Source: Croceibacterium_A sp035626815
GTDB lineage: Bacteria; Pseudomonadota; Alphaproteobacteria; Sphingomonadales; Sphingomonadaceae
Length of the DNA stretch: 64,000 bases
NCBI GenBank assembly: GCA_035626815.1
Contig: DASPMY010000008.1
Coordinates: 62,001 to 126,000, forward strand
Reading direction: 5' to 3'
The translations under genes and the position numbers were made by a program. This document shows, in pieces, positions 8,601-17,481 of the stretch; position 1 is the first letter of the stretch; the number at the start of each line of letters is the position of its first letter. The notes below the pieces were generated by a model, which was not told where the DNA came from, ran no database searches, and was given only the letters and a program-made list of their open reading frames with translations.

Positions 8601-10543
8601 TGCGGCCGGGGAGAGTGCCGATGCTGCTTGCGGCGAGCGCGCTGGTCCTGTCCGGCTGCGGTGGGGGCGGTGGTGGCAACGGCGGCGGCGGCGGCGCGCC
8701 CGGTCCCGCGCCGGGCCCGGGCGCGACTCTCAACTACGCCGTTCCGGCGCAGGTCGCGTTGTCGGCCGCCGAGGTGGGGCAAGTCGTCGCCCAGGCGGTG
8801 ACCCAGGCCGACAGCCTCGGACAGCCAGCGACGATCGCGGTGGTCGACCGCGTCGGCAACGTGCTGGCTGTGTTCCGCATGAACGGCGCGCCGGCGCTGG
8901 CCAAGATCCCCGACGCGCCCAACGGCGCCAGCGTCGACATCCAGGGGCTTACCGTGCCGTCCGAAGCCGCGGCGATCGCCAAGGCGATCACCGGCGCCTA
9001 CCTGTCGAGCGGCGGCAACGCGTTCTCGACGCGCACGGCGAGCATGATCGTGCAGCAGCACTTCCCGCCCGCGCCGACCACCGCCGGGCTCGAGAGCGGG
9101 CCGCTGTTCGGGGTGCAATTCAGCCAGTTGCCGTGCTCCGACCTGTCGGCACGGCTCGGCGCCGGGACGATCGGCCCCAAGCGCTCGCCGCTCGGGCTCG
9201 CCGCCGACGCGGGCGGGTTTCCGCTGTACAAGAACGGCGTGCTGGTCGGCGGGGTCGGGGCGATCGCCGACGGCAGCTACGGCTTCGACCGCAACGTGCT
9301 CGACGTCGAGGCCGACGGCGACGAGCTGATCGCGCTGGCCGGCACGGTCGGCTTCGACGCGCCCGAGGACATCCGCGGCGAGCGCATCTCCGTCGACGGG
9401 ACGCAACTGCGTTTCTCCGATGCCGGCTACGGCCAACTGACCGCGCTCGGCGCGGCGAGCTTCGCGATGGCCGACACACGCGGCGACCTGGTGCCGGTCG
9501 CCGGCTACTATCCGGCGGCGACGCTGCTGGCCGGAGCGGCCTACGGCAGCGAGGCGTCGGGGGTGCGCGCCTCGACCGCCGCCGAATTCGCCAACCGCGA
9601 CGCGTTCGTCCTCACCAATGGCGCCGGGGCCAACCGCTTCCCGATCCGCGCCGGGACCGACGCCGGCGACGTGGGCCAGCCGCTCACTGCCGCCGAAGCG
9701 CGCGCGATTCTCGAGGAAGCGTTCGCGGTGATGAGCCGCGCGCGCGCACAGATCCGCCGCCCGCTCGACAGTCGCGCGCAAGTGACGATCTCGCTGGTCG
9801 ACACGCGCGGCCAGGTGCTCGGCATCGTCCGCTCGCCCGACGCGCCGGTGTTCGGCATCGACGTGTCATTGCAGAAGGCGCGCACCGCCAACTTCTTCTC
9901 GGGCGCGTTCGCCGCCGCGCAGCTGGCCGGTGCCGGCGGCGAAGCGCCGCAGTTCCTGGCCAACATGCGCGCTTTCCTCGGGCCGAGCGCGCTGACCGGC
10001 ACGCATGCGTTCGCGGACCGCTCGGGCGGCAACCTGTCGCGGCCCTATTTTCCCGATGGCGAGGTCGGCCGCCCGCCGGGCCCGCTGTCGCGCCCGGTCG
10101 CGCAGTTCAACCCGTTCTCGACCGGGCTGCAGTCGGCGCTGGTCGCCGGCAATCTCGCCCAGCATCTGGCGTTCGTCACCGGCGCATCGGCCACCGACAC
10201 GCCGCAGCGTTGCACCGGCCTGCCCGAAGTCGCGCCCGGCCAGAACCGGCTGCAAAACGGGAGGCAGATCTTTCCCGGCTCGGTGCCCGTCTATCGCGGC
10301 AGCCAATTGGTCGGCGGGCTCGGCGTCTCGGGCGACGGCATCGACCAGGACGACATGATCGGCTTCCTCGGGCTGCACAGCGCCGGCGTGCGCGTGGGCG
10401 GCATCGGCAACGCCGTCCCGGCGATCCGCGCCGACCAGATCGTCGTCGACGTCGGCAGCCGGCAGGTGCGGCTGCGCTACGTCAACTGCCCGTTCGCGCC
10501 GTTCCTCGACACCGCGGAGCAGAACGTCTGCCAGGGGCTGTGA
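8600..10543 (+). CDS. Lipoprotein with two GlcG/HbpS-like (DUF336) haem-binding-type domains
   Basis: This 647 aa protein has a lipobox (ALVLSGC) followed by a Gly-rich linker. Two GlcG/HbpS-type modules follow, with cores ATIAVVDRVGNVLAVFRM (about residues 78-95) and VTISLVDTRGQVLGIVRS (about 395-412). Each is followed by helical and GGVGAIADG/GGLGVSGDG-type elements. HbpS and relatives bind haem or small cofactors, but GlcG-like folds also occur in proteins with no known haem role, so the cofactor is unproven. The start overlaps the preceding stop (TGATG), and the next gene is coupled in the same way. Its place between two multihaem cytochromes and an outer-membrane barrel argues for a redox or haem-handling role at the outer membrane. 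A fused tandem copy is longer than the usual single-domain family member. Confidence 0.75.
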   Translation: MRPGRVPMLLAASALVLSGCGGGGGGNGGGGGAPGPAPGPGATLNYAVPAQVALSAAEVGQVVAQAVTQADSLGQPATIAVVDRVGNVLAVFRMNGAPALAKIPDAPNGASVDIQGLTVPSEAAAIAKAITGAYLSSGGNAFSTRTASMIVQQHFPPAPTTAGLESGPLFGVQFSQLPCSDLSARLGAGTIGPKRSPLGLAADAGGFPLYKNGVLVGGVGAIADGSYGFDRNVLDVEADGDELIALAGTVGFDAPEDIRGERISVDGTQLRFSDAGYGQLTALGAASFAMADTRGDLVPVAGYYPAATLLAGAAYGSEASGVRASTAAEFANRDAFVLTNGAGANRFPIRAGTDAGDVGQPLTAAEARAILEEAFAVMSRARAQIRRPLDSRAQVTISLVDTRGQVLGIVRSPDAPVFGIDVSLQKARTANFFSGAFAAAQLAGAGGEAPQFLANMRAFLGPSALTGTHAFADRSGGNLSRPYFPDGEVGRPPGPLSRPVAQFNPFSTGLQSALVAGNLAQHLAFVTGASATDTPQRCTGLPEVAPGQNRLQNGRQIFPGSVPVYRGSQLVGGLGVSGDGIDQDDMIGFLGLHSAGVRVGGIGNAVPAIRADQIVVDVGSRQVRLRYVNCPFAPFLDTAEQNVCQGL

Positions 10544-12363
10544 TGGGGCCGGGGCTGCTGATCCCATTGCTGCTGCAGGTGGCCGAGCCGGTAACCCCGC
10601 CGGAGGCGCCCTCCGCGTCGGAGGACGAAGCGCCACCGCCGGTCGACGACGAATCGATCGAGGGCCGCCGCCGTCCGGGCTACACCGGTCCGCTGCCCGA
10701 GGCGGTGACGCAGGACAATCCCGGCGCGGTGCGCGCCCCCTCGCCCGAGGCCTTCCCGACCGACCAGGTCCCGGTTCCCGACCGCTGGCGGCTGGCGGAA
10801 TCGCTCGGCCTGGTCTCGCCGCGCTGGTTCGATCCGTACAATCAGAACACGCTCAAGGGCGACCGCCCGCTCGACCCCGCAGAGTGGCCGCTGATCACCG
10901 GCCATGACTGGTTCTTCGCCGCCAACCTGGTCAGCGACACGGTGATCGAGCCGCGCACCTTCCCGATCCCGGTCGGCGTGCAGACCACGCAGCGGCCGGG
11001 CAGCCTCGACGTGTTCGGCAGGGACGCGAGCTACGTGGTGTCACAGACGTTCATCGCCGGGGCGGCGCTGATCAAGGGCAACACCGCGTTCAAGCCGCCG
11101 GAGATCGAGTATCGCCTCACGCTGGCGCTCAACCTCAACTACGCCGACGTGCCCGAGCGGCGCGTGCTCTCGGTTCAGCCGAGCAAGCCGAGCCACCGCT
11201 TCGACCACTTCCTCGGGGTGCAGGAAGCGTTCGTCGACTACCACCTGCGCAACGTCTCCGAACGCTACGACTTCGATTCCGTGCGCGTCGGCATCCAGCC
11301 GTTCCAGGCCGACTTCCGCGGCTTCCTGTTCAACGACCAGCAGCTCGGCGTGCGCCTGTTCGGCAACCGCGACAACAACCGCTTCCAGTACAACCTCGCC
11401 GCGTTCTGGCGCCTCGAGAAGGACACCAACAGCGGCCTCAATGCGGTGCTGCAGACGCCGCGCAAGGACTGGCTGCTGATCGCCAACGTGTATCGCCAGG
11501 ATTTCCTGGTCCCGGCGCTGACCAGCCAGGTCACGCTCGCGTGGAACGTCAACCGCGAGGGCGACGACGTCGAGATCGACGACAACGGCTTCCCCGCCCG
11601 GCCGGCGCTGTTCGGGACCTTGCGCGGGCGCGAGTACGACGTCGTGTACCTCGGCTACAACGCCGACGGGCGGATCGGCCGGATCAACCTGACCGCGAGC
11701 GCCTATGCCGCGCTCGGCGAGGACCGCAACTCGTTCTTCACCGACCGCGAGGCCGATATCCGCGCGTATTTCGGCGCCGCCGAGCTGAGCTACGACAAGG
11801 ACTGGATGCGCTTCCGCCTGTCGGGCGCCTGGGCGAGCGGCGACGGCGACCCGTTCGACGACACCGAAGGCGGCTACGACGCGGTGTTCGAGAACCCGGT
11901 CTTCGCCGGCGCCGACACCAGCTACTGGATCCGCCAGTCGATCCCGTTCGCCGGCGGCGGGCGGGCGATCTCGGTCAACGGCCGCAACGGTATCCTCAAC
12001 TCGCTGCGCTCGAGTAAGGAACAGGGGCAGTCGAACTTCAACAACCCCGGCCTGATCCTGCTCGGCGCGGGCGCGGATTTCGACCTCACGCCCGAGCTGC
12101 GCGTGTCGGGCAATGCCAACCACTTGTGGTTCGAGAACACCGCCACGCTCCAGGCGCTGCGCGTCGAAGGGTCGATCCCCAAGGCGATCGGCTGGGACCT
12201 TTCGGCGGCGGCGATCTGGCGCCCGCAGGCGACGCAGAACCTGGTGTTCCGCCTTTCTGCCGCGACGCTGCTCGGGGGCGCCGGCTTTCGCGACTTGTTC
12301 GACAACCTCGGCAACGACCGCGCCTACATCTCGGTCCTCGCCAACGCGATCCTGAGCTACTGA
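10543..12363 (+). CDS. Outer-membrane beta-barrel protein (porin-like) of the cytochrome operon
   Basis: This 606 aa protein is coupled to its neighbours by TGATG overlaps at both ends. After a short hydrophobic N-terminus (MGPGLLIPLLLQ) and an acidic Pro-rich linker, the sequence becomes alternating amphipathic strands with many aromatic girdle residues (for example WLLIANVYRQDFLVPAL). It ends AILSY, a terminal aromatic typical of outer-membrane barrels. No haem motif is present. In known porin-cytochrome conduits (MtrB/PioB/PCC types) a barrel is co-encoded with multihaem cytochromes that it sheathes. The operon context fits that model, though no direct MtrB similarity can be shown by eye. 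Alternatives are a substrate porin or a DUF1302-like barrel. The weak signal peptide is odd and the true start might differ. Confidence 0.72.
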   Translation: MGPGLLIPLLLQVAEPVTPPEAPSASEDEAPPPVDDESIEGRRRPGYTGPLPEAVTQDNPGAVRAPSPEAFPTDQVPVPDRWRLAESLGLVSPRWFDPYNQNTLKGDRPLDPAEWPLITGHDWFFAANLVSDTVIEPRTFPIPVGVQTTQRPGSLDVFGRDASYVVSQTFIAGAALIKGNTAFKPPEIEYRLTLALNLNYADVPERRVLSVQPSKPSHRFDHFLGVQEAFVDYHLRNVSERYDFDSVRVGIQPFQADFRGFLFNDQQLGVRLFGNRDNNRFQYNLAAFWRLEKDTNSGLNAVLQTPRKDWLLIANVYRQDFLVPALTSQVTLAWNVNREGDDVEIDDNGFPARPALFGTLRGREYDVVYLGYNADGRIGRINLTASAYAALGEDRNSFFTDREADIRAYFGAAELSYDKDWMRFRLSGAWASGDGDPFDDTEGGYDAVFENPVFAGADTSYWIRQSIPFAGGGRAISVNGRNGILNSLRSSKEQGQSNFNNPGLILLGAGADFDLTPELRVSGNANHLWFENTATLQALRVEGSIPKAIGWDLSAAAIWRPQATQNLVFRLSAATLLGGAGFRDLFDNLGNDRAYISVLANAILSY

Positions 12364-15300
12364 TGCGCAGCCTGCTTCGCCTCCTCGCCAAATCCACCCC
12401 GGCACGGGGAGGGGGACCATGCGAAGCATGGTGGAGGGGGCTCGCCGCACGCGCTGCGCCAGGCGGAGGGCCCCCTCCGTCAGCCCTTCGGGCTGCCACC
12501 ACCCCGTCCCGGGGAGGATTGGGACTGTTTCGGCTCCTCGCGGTCCCAGCGCTGTTCGCCATCGCGCTGCTGGCCGGCGACGCGCTGCGCGCCGCCGAGG
12601 GCGAAGTCGCGGTCGAGCGCGATTACAGCCGCGTCACCGCCCCGCCCGCTCCGGCGGGGCAGACGCTCGAGCAGGTCTCGGCCAAGTCCGACGGGTGCTA
12701 TTCGTGCCATGTCCGCACCGATGCGCCGACGATGCACGAGAGCCCGGCGGTGCGGCTCGGCTGCACCGATTGCCACGGCGGCGACGCGACGGTGCGCGGC
12801 GACAGCGAGCTGACGCGCGACCACCCGGACTACGTCGCCGCGCGCAAGCGGGCGCACGTGCTGCCGAAGTATCCGGAAAGCTGGCACTACCCCTCGTCGG
12901 CCAATCCGCAGCAGAGCTACGCCCTGCTCAACCGCGAGGCGCCCGAGTTCGTCCGCTTCGTCAATCCGAGCGACTACCGCGCCGCGCGCGAGGCCTGCGG
13001 CGCCTGTCACATCGAGACGATCGAGGCGGCCGAGCGCTCGCTGATGGCGACCGGCTCGATGTTCTGGGGCGGCGCGGCGTACAACAACGGCATCCTGCCG
13101 TATAAGAATTACCTGCTCGGCGAGGCCTACACGCGCGAAGGCGAGCCGGCCAAGATCGTCAGCGCCGGCGATCCGCCGGGCACGGTGACCCCGGCGCAGC
13201 AGGCGCGCGGCGCGCTCGCCGAGCTCTACCCGCTACCGACCTGGCAGGTGACCCCGCCGGCCGACGTGTTCCGCGTGTTCGAGCGCGGGGGGCGCAATAT
13301 CGGCACGCAGTTCCCCGAGATCGGGCTGCCCAACCCGACGGGCTCGATCCAGCGGCTCGAGGAGCCGGGCCGGCCGGACTTGCGACAGTCGAATCGCGGC
13401 CCCGCGACCGGCCTCAGGGTCGCGATACCGGTGCTCAACCTCCACAAGACGCGGCTCAACGACCCGTTCATGTGGTTCATGGGCACCAACGACCAGCCGG
13501 GCGACTACCGCCACTCGGGCTGCGCCAGCTGCCACGTGATCTACGCCAACGACAGGGAGCCGCGGCACAGCCTGATCTACGCGCAGTACGGCCGCGACGG
13601 GCAAAGCGTGACCGTCGATCCGACGATTGCGCGGCTGATGGAAGCGGCCGAGCCCGATGGGCACGGAGCCGTTCGCCGGCCGGGCGACGAGGACGACCCG
13701 GTCCCGCAGAAGGGCCATCCGCTGCGCCACGTGTTCACCCGCGCGATCCCGACCGCGCAGTGCATGAACTGCCACATGCACCAGCCGAACATCTTCCTGA
13801 ACTCGTACCTTGGCTACACGATGTGGGACTACGAGTCCGACGCCCCGGCGATGTGGCCCGCCGAGCAGCGCTATCCGACCGCGGCCGAAGTGCGCGAGGT
13901 GCTCGCCCGCAACCCCGAAGGCGCGGCGCCGCGCGGCCAATGGGCCGACCTCGATTTCCTGCGCAACGTCTACGACCTCAACCCCGAGCTGCGGGACACC
14001 CAGTTCGCCGACTACCACGGCCACGGGTGGAACTTCCGCGGCGTTTTCAAGCGCGATCGCGAGGGCAACCTGCTCGACGCCGAGGGCGTGGTGATCGACC
14101 CCGACGATCCCGAAAAGTGGCGCCGCGAAGGCGAAGGCCAGTTCGTCCCGCCCGGCACGAACCCCGGCAAGGCGGTCCACCTGATGGACATCCACGCCGA
14201 GAAGGGCCTGCAGTGCGCCGACTGCCACTTCGCGCAGGACAGCCACGGCAACGGCCTGATCTACGGCGAGGTCGCCAACGCGATCGAGATCGGCTGCAAG
14301 GATTGCCACGGCACCGCCGACGCCTACCCGACGCTGCGCACCAGCGGCCCGGCCGCGCCGCCCGCCGGCAACGACCTCGCGCTGCTGCGCAACCCTGACG
14401 GCAAGCGGCGCTTCGAGTGGACCTTCGACAGCCTCGGCCGGCGGGTGCTGACGCAGCGCTCGATCGTCGACCCCGACCTCGAATGGCAGGTGAGCCTCGT
14501 CCGGGACAGCGTCGATGCGGCGAACCCGCATTTCAACGCCCGGGCCGCGCGCGCCAAGCTGATGAGCGCGGCCGGCGCCGAAAGCGGCAAGTTCGAGTTC
14601 GGCCCGGGCATCGCGCCCGCCCTGCGCGCGCACCGCGACGGCGAGATGGCGTGCTTCACCTGCCATCTCTCGTGGACCACCAGTTGTGGCGGCTGCCACT
14701 TGCCGATCGAAGCCAACTGGGAGACCGCCGAGCACCGCTACGAAGGCGAGACCACGCGCAACTTCGCCACCTACAACCCCCAGGTCGCGCGCGAGGACAT
14801 GTTCCAGCTCGGGCGGCACATGACCACCAAGGGCAACCAGGTCGCCCCGGTGCGCTCGACCAGCGCGCTGGTGCTGAGCTCGACCAACATCAGCCGCGAG
14901 CGGATCTACGTCCAGCAGCCGCCGATCAGCGCCATCGGCTTCTCCAGCCAGGCGTTCGCGCCGCACTTCCCCCACACCGTGCGCACGACCGAGACCAAGA
15001 CCTGCTCCGACTGCCACTTGTCGGACATGGACGACAACAACGCGGTGATGGCGCAGCTGCTGCTGCTCGGCACCAACTCGGTCAACTTCGTCGGCCTCAA
15101 CGCCTGGACCGGGCTCGAAGGCGGCTTCCAGGCGACCCGCGTGACCGAGTGGGACGAGCCGCAGGCCGTGCTCGGCTCCTACCTGCACAAGTACGCCTAC
15201 CCCGACTTTTACCGCCAGTTCGTCGAGCAGCGCCGCCGCGAGCTGGCCGACTGGACGCGCGGCCGGAGCTTCACCGACGGCCTCTCGGGCGAAACCAACG

Positions 15301-16517
15301 CGATGGAGCCGTTCGCCAACGTCCACGAAGGGACCGGCGACCGGGTCGGCTGCCTGCAGCTGCGCGGCGAGTACATGTACGTCGCCGAAGGGCGCGGGGG
15401 TTTTCGCGTCTATGACGTCGCCTCGATCGCCAACAAGGGCGTTTCGGAACGCATCCTGACCGCGCCGTTCTCGGCGCTCGGCCACGATACGCACGTCGAT
15501 ACGAAGAACGCGACCTGCATGGCGCTGCCGACCAACCAGCCGATCGCCCCGACCCGCTCGACACCGGAGTTGCGCGCGATGAACCAGGAGCAGCCATTCC
15601 TTCCGGTCTACCACTACGCGGCGATCACCGACGCCGAGGAAGGGCTGATCCTGGTGAACGTCGACACGCTCGCCGACGGGGAACTGCGCAACAACAAGCT
15701 GCGCCGCGCGGTCACCTGGAACGAAGGCGGCGTGCTGAGCGGCGCGCGGCATATCGTGCTGGCGGGCGAGGTCGCCTACATCACCACCGCGCGCGGGCTG
15801 GCGGTGGTCGACCTCGCCGATCCGCTGCACCCGAAGCTCGCCGCCGAGCGCCTGCTCGCCGACGCGCGGGCCAGCGCGATCCAGTTCCGCTACTTGTGGG
15901 TGACCGACGCCGAGGGGGTGAAGCTGTTCGACGTCACCAATCTGCGCGACCCCGTAGCGGTGCCCTCGGGCACGGTGCCGCTGGCCGACGCGCGGCGGCT
16001 CTACATCGCCCGCACTTACGCCTACGTCGCCGCCAAGCAGGAAGGCCTCGTCATCGTCAACGTCGCCAATCCGGCGGCGCCGCGCATCTACCGGCAGGAA
16101 ACATTCGGCGGGACGATGACCGAGGTCGAGGACGTCGTCGTCGGCTCGACCAACGCCTCGCTGTTCGCCTACGTCGCGGATGGGCGCAACGGCATGAAGG
16201 TCCTGCAGCTGACCAGCCCCGACAGCCAGCGCGGCTTCTATGGCTTCAGCCCGGCGCCGATGCCCGAGCTGATCGCCTGGGCGAAGACGCCCTCGCCCGC
16301 GATCGCGATGTCCAAGGGCCTCGACCGCGACCGCGCGGTCGACGAGACCGGCGGCCAGATCGCGGTGTTCGGCCGCCTCGGCTCGCGGCCGTTCACGAGG
16401 CCGGAGATGGAACGCCTGTTCCTCACCCGCGGCGGCGTGCCGTGGAAGGTCAACGACGAGCCCGACATGGCGGCTTGGGTGCCGGGGACAGGGCCAGTAG
16501 CTGCCGGGGGCGACTAA
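12363..16517 (+). CDS. Decahaem c-type cytochrome with C-terminal LVIVD beta-propeller
   Basis: This very large exported cytochrome is 1384 aa. Ten CXXCH sites occur at about residues 112 (CYSCH), 134 (CTDCH), 211 (CGACH), 386 (CASCH), 467 (CMNCH), 618 (CADCH), 645 (CKDCH), 764 (CFTCH), 776 (CGGCH) and 881 (CSDCH). Residues from about 990 to the end form a propeller of LVIVD-type blades (AVVDLADPLHPKL, LFDVTNLRDPVAV, VIVNVANPAAPRIY). The signal peptide is split: MRSL at the start, then a 51-residue insert, then FRLLAVPALFAIALLAGDALRA. The insert is encoded by a palindromic repeat. The haem array would carry electrons and the propeller probably docks a partner. It is last in the coupled operon and convergent with the phosphodiesterase gene. 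Haem count and fold calls are direct; the partner is unknown. Confidence 0.85.
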   Translation: MRSLLRLLAKSTPARGGGPCEAWWRGLAARAAPGGGPPPSALRAATTPSRGGLGLFRLLAVPALFAIALLAGDALRAAEGEVAVERDYSRVTAPPAPAGQTLEQVSAKSDGCYSCHVRTDAPTMHESPAVRLGCTDCHGGDATVRGDSELTRDHPDYVAARKRAHVLPKYPESWHYPSSANPQQSYALLNREAPEFVRFVNPSDYRAAREACGACHIETIEAAERSLMATGSMFWGGAAYNNGILPYKNYLLGEAYTREGEPAKIVSAGDPPGTVTPAQQARGALAELYPLPTWQVTPPADVFRVFERGGRNIGTQFPEIGLPNPTGSIQRLEEPGRPDLRQSNRGPATGLRVAIPVLNLHKTRLNDPFMWFMGTNDQPGDYRHSGCASCHVIYANDREPRHSLIYAQYGRDGQSVTVDPTIARLMEAAEPDGHGAVRRPGDEDDPVPQKGHPLRHVFTRAIPTAQCMNCHMHQPNIFLNSYLGYTMWDYESDAPAMWPAEQRYPTAAEVREVLARNPEGAAPRGQWADLDFLRNVYDLNPELRDTQFADYHGHGWNFRGVFKRDREGNLLDAEGVVIDPDDPEKWRREGEGQFVPPGTNPGKAVHLMDIHAEKGLQCADCHFAQDSHGNGLIYGEVANAIEIGCKDCHGTADAYPTLRTSGPAAPPAGNDLALLRNPDGKRRFEWTFDSLGRRVLTQRSIVDPDLEWQVSLVRDSVDAANPHFNARAARAKLMSAAGAESGKFEFGPGIAPALRAHRDGEMACFTCHLSWTTSCGGCHLPIEANWETAEHRYEGETTRNFATYNPQVAREDMFQLGRHMTTKGNQVAPVRSTSALVLSSTNISRERIYVQQPPISAIGFSSQAFAPHFPHTVRTTETKTCSDCHLSDMDDNNAVMAQLLLLGTNSVNFVGLNAWTGLEGGFQATRVTEWDEPQAVLGSYLHKYAYPDFYRQFVEQRRRELADWTRGRSFTDGLSGETNAMEPFANVHEGTGDRVGCLQLRGEYMYVAEGRGGFRVYDVASIANKGVSERILTAPFSALGHDTHVDTKNATCMALPTNQPIAPTRSTPELRAMNQEQPFLPVYHYAAITDAEEGLILVNVDTLADGELRNNKLRRAVTWNEGGVLSGARHIVLAGEVAYITTARGLAVVDLADPLHPKLAAERLLADARASAIQFRYLWVTDAEGVKLFDVTNLRDPVAVPSGTVPLADARRLYIARTYAYVAAKQEGLVIVNVANPAAPRIYRQETFGGTMTEVEDVVVGSTNASLFAYVADGRNGMKVLQLTSPDSQRGFYGFSPAPMPELIAWAKTPSPAIAMSKGLDRDRAVDETGGQIAVFGRLGSRPFTRPEMERLFLTRGGVPWKVNDEPDMAAWVPGTGPVAAGGD
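12393..12518. repeat. Palindromic repeat element inserted in frame in the decahaem signal peptide
   Basis: The 18-bp ends (12393-12410 and 12501-12518) are inverted copies with three mismatches. Internal hairpins are perfect: ACCATGC-GAA-GCATGGT at 12416-12432 and CAGCCC-TTC-GGGCTG at 12481-12495. The element is flanked by similar direct repeats, CTGCTTCGCCTCCTCGCC at 12372 and CTGTTTCGGCTCCTCGCG at 12525 (15/18 identical). These lie 153 bp apart, exactly 51 codons, so the reading frame survives. The look is that of the dispersed GC-rich palindromes found between sphingomonad genes; here it is inside a coding sequence. Confidence 0.75.
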
Positions 16518-16519
16518 CT

Positions 16520-16608
16520 CCCCTCCCGCTTGCGGGAGGGGCCGGGGGTGGGCCTGTCAGCCACCCGCGCAAAGGCCCACCCCTAACCCCTCCCGCAAGC
16601 GGGAGGGG
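16520..16608. repeat. Composite inverted repeat between convergent operons (probable bidirectional terminator)
   Basis: Two perfect 10-bp hairpins, CCCCTCCCGC-TT-GCGGGAGGGG (16520-16541) and CCCCTCCCGC-AA-GCGGGAGGGG (16587-16608), are themselves the ends of a 35-bp inverted repeat with three mismatches. The element fills nearly the whole 93-bp gap between the decahaem stop and the phosphodiesterase stop. It could end transcription from both sides. There is no T-run, so this is a repeat-type hairpin and not a classical intrinsic terminator. Confidence 0.7.
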
Positions 16609-16610
16609 GA

Positions 16611-17459
16611 CTATTCCCGCTCGGCGAACATGTCCTGGATCATCGCCTGCAGGCTGCCGGTGTAGTGCGCCAGCACGCGCCAGTCGCTGACCTGCTCGTA
16701 GTGGGTGACGAGGCTCGTCCCGTCCCACCGGTGGATCGCGTAAGCCGGCGGCTCGGTGGTGATCAGGTCGCGGCCGTCGGGGACGTGCTTGTCGATCGGG
16801 CGCAAGTCCATCGCCACCAGCGGCGCGACCGACGACGTCACGTGCAGCGGGATGCCGCGGAAGGTGGTCGCGAGCGGCCGGTGCAGGTGGCCGCAGTGGA
16901 TCGCGAGGATTTGCGAACGCCCTTCGACCACGCCGCCGAAGCGCTGGATCCAGCCCTCGCCGCGCGGCGGGTCCATCCATTCGATCCCGCTGACCACCGG
17001 CGGGTGGTGCATGAAGATCACCGTCGGCGTCTCCGGCGCGCCATCCAGCTCAGCGGAAAGCCACGCCGCGCGCGCCTCGCAGAACGCGCCGCCGTGCCGC
17101 CCGCGCTCGAGCGTGTCGAGCAGTAGGAGGCGCAAGCCCTCCCCCTCCACCGCATAGTGCACGAAGCCCCCGTCGAGCCGCACTTGCGGAAAGGCCTCGA
17201 CCAGCGCCTCGCGCGTGTCGTGGTTGCCGACCATCGGCCACACCGGGAACGGGCACTCGGCCAGCAGCTCGGCGGTCTTCGCGAAGCTGTCGAGGTCGCC
17301 GTTGTCGGTGATGTCGCCGCTCAGCACCAGCATGTCGGGCCGGTTCGGCCCCTCCAGCAGGCGCTTCAGCGTCGCGCGGAAGCGGATGCGGTTGTATTCC
17401 TCCGGCTTCTCATCCGGCGCGAAGCCGATATGGATGTCGGTCATCTGCGCGATCAGCAT
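16611..17459 (-). CDS. Calcineurin-like phosphodiesterase (CpdA/Icc class III cyclic-nucleotide phosphodiesterase type)
   Basis: This cytosolic metallophosphoesterase of 282 aa has all motifs of the family: DIHIG (residues 8-12), GDITDNGD (about 48-55), GNHDTRE (about 77-83), MHHPP (about 148-152) and the final GHLHRP (about 190). No signal peptide is present. CpdA-type enzymes hydrolyse cAMP, though some relatives act on other phosphodiesters, so the substrate is not fixed by sequence. It is last in the leftward operon, 22 bp after the FHA-decahaem cytochrome. The same operon encodes a protein with two cyclic-nucleotide-binding domains, which makes a cAMP-type signal the natural reading. Confidence 0.85.
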   Translation of the reverse strand: MLIAQMTDIHIGFAPDEKPEEYNRIRFRATLKRLLEGPNRPDMLVLSGDITDNGDLDSFAKTAELLAECPFPVWPMVGNHDTREALVEAFPQVRLDGGFVHYAVEGEGLRLLLLDTLERGRHGGAFCEARAAWLSAELDGAPETPTVIFMHHPPVVSGIEWMDPPRGEGWIQRFGGVVEGRSQILAIHCGHLHRPLATTFRGIPLHVTSSVAPLVAMDLRPIDKHVPDGRDLITTEPPAYAIHRWDGTSLVTHYEQVSDWRVLAHYTGSLQAMIQDMFAERE

Positions 17460-17481
17460 CGCGTTCCCCCCTGCCGACCCG

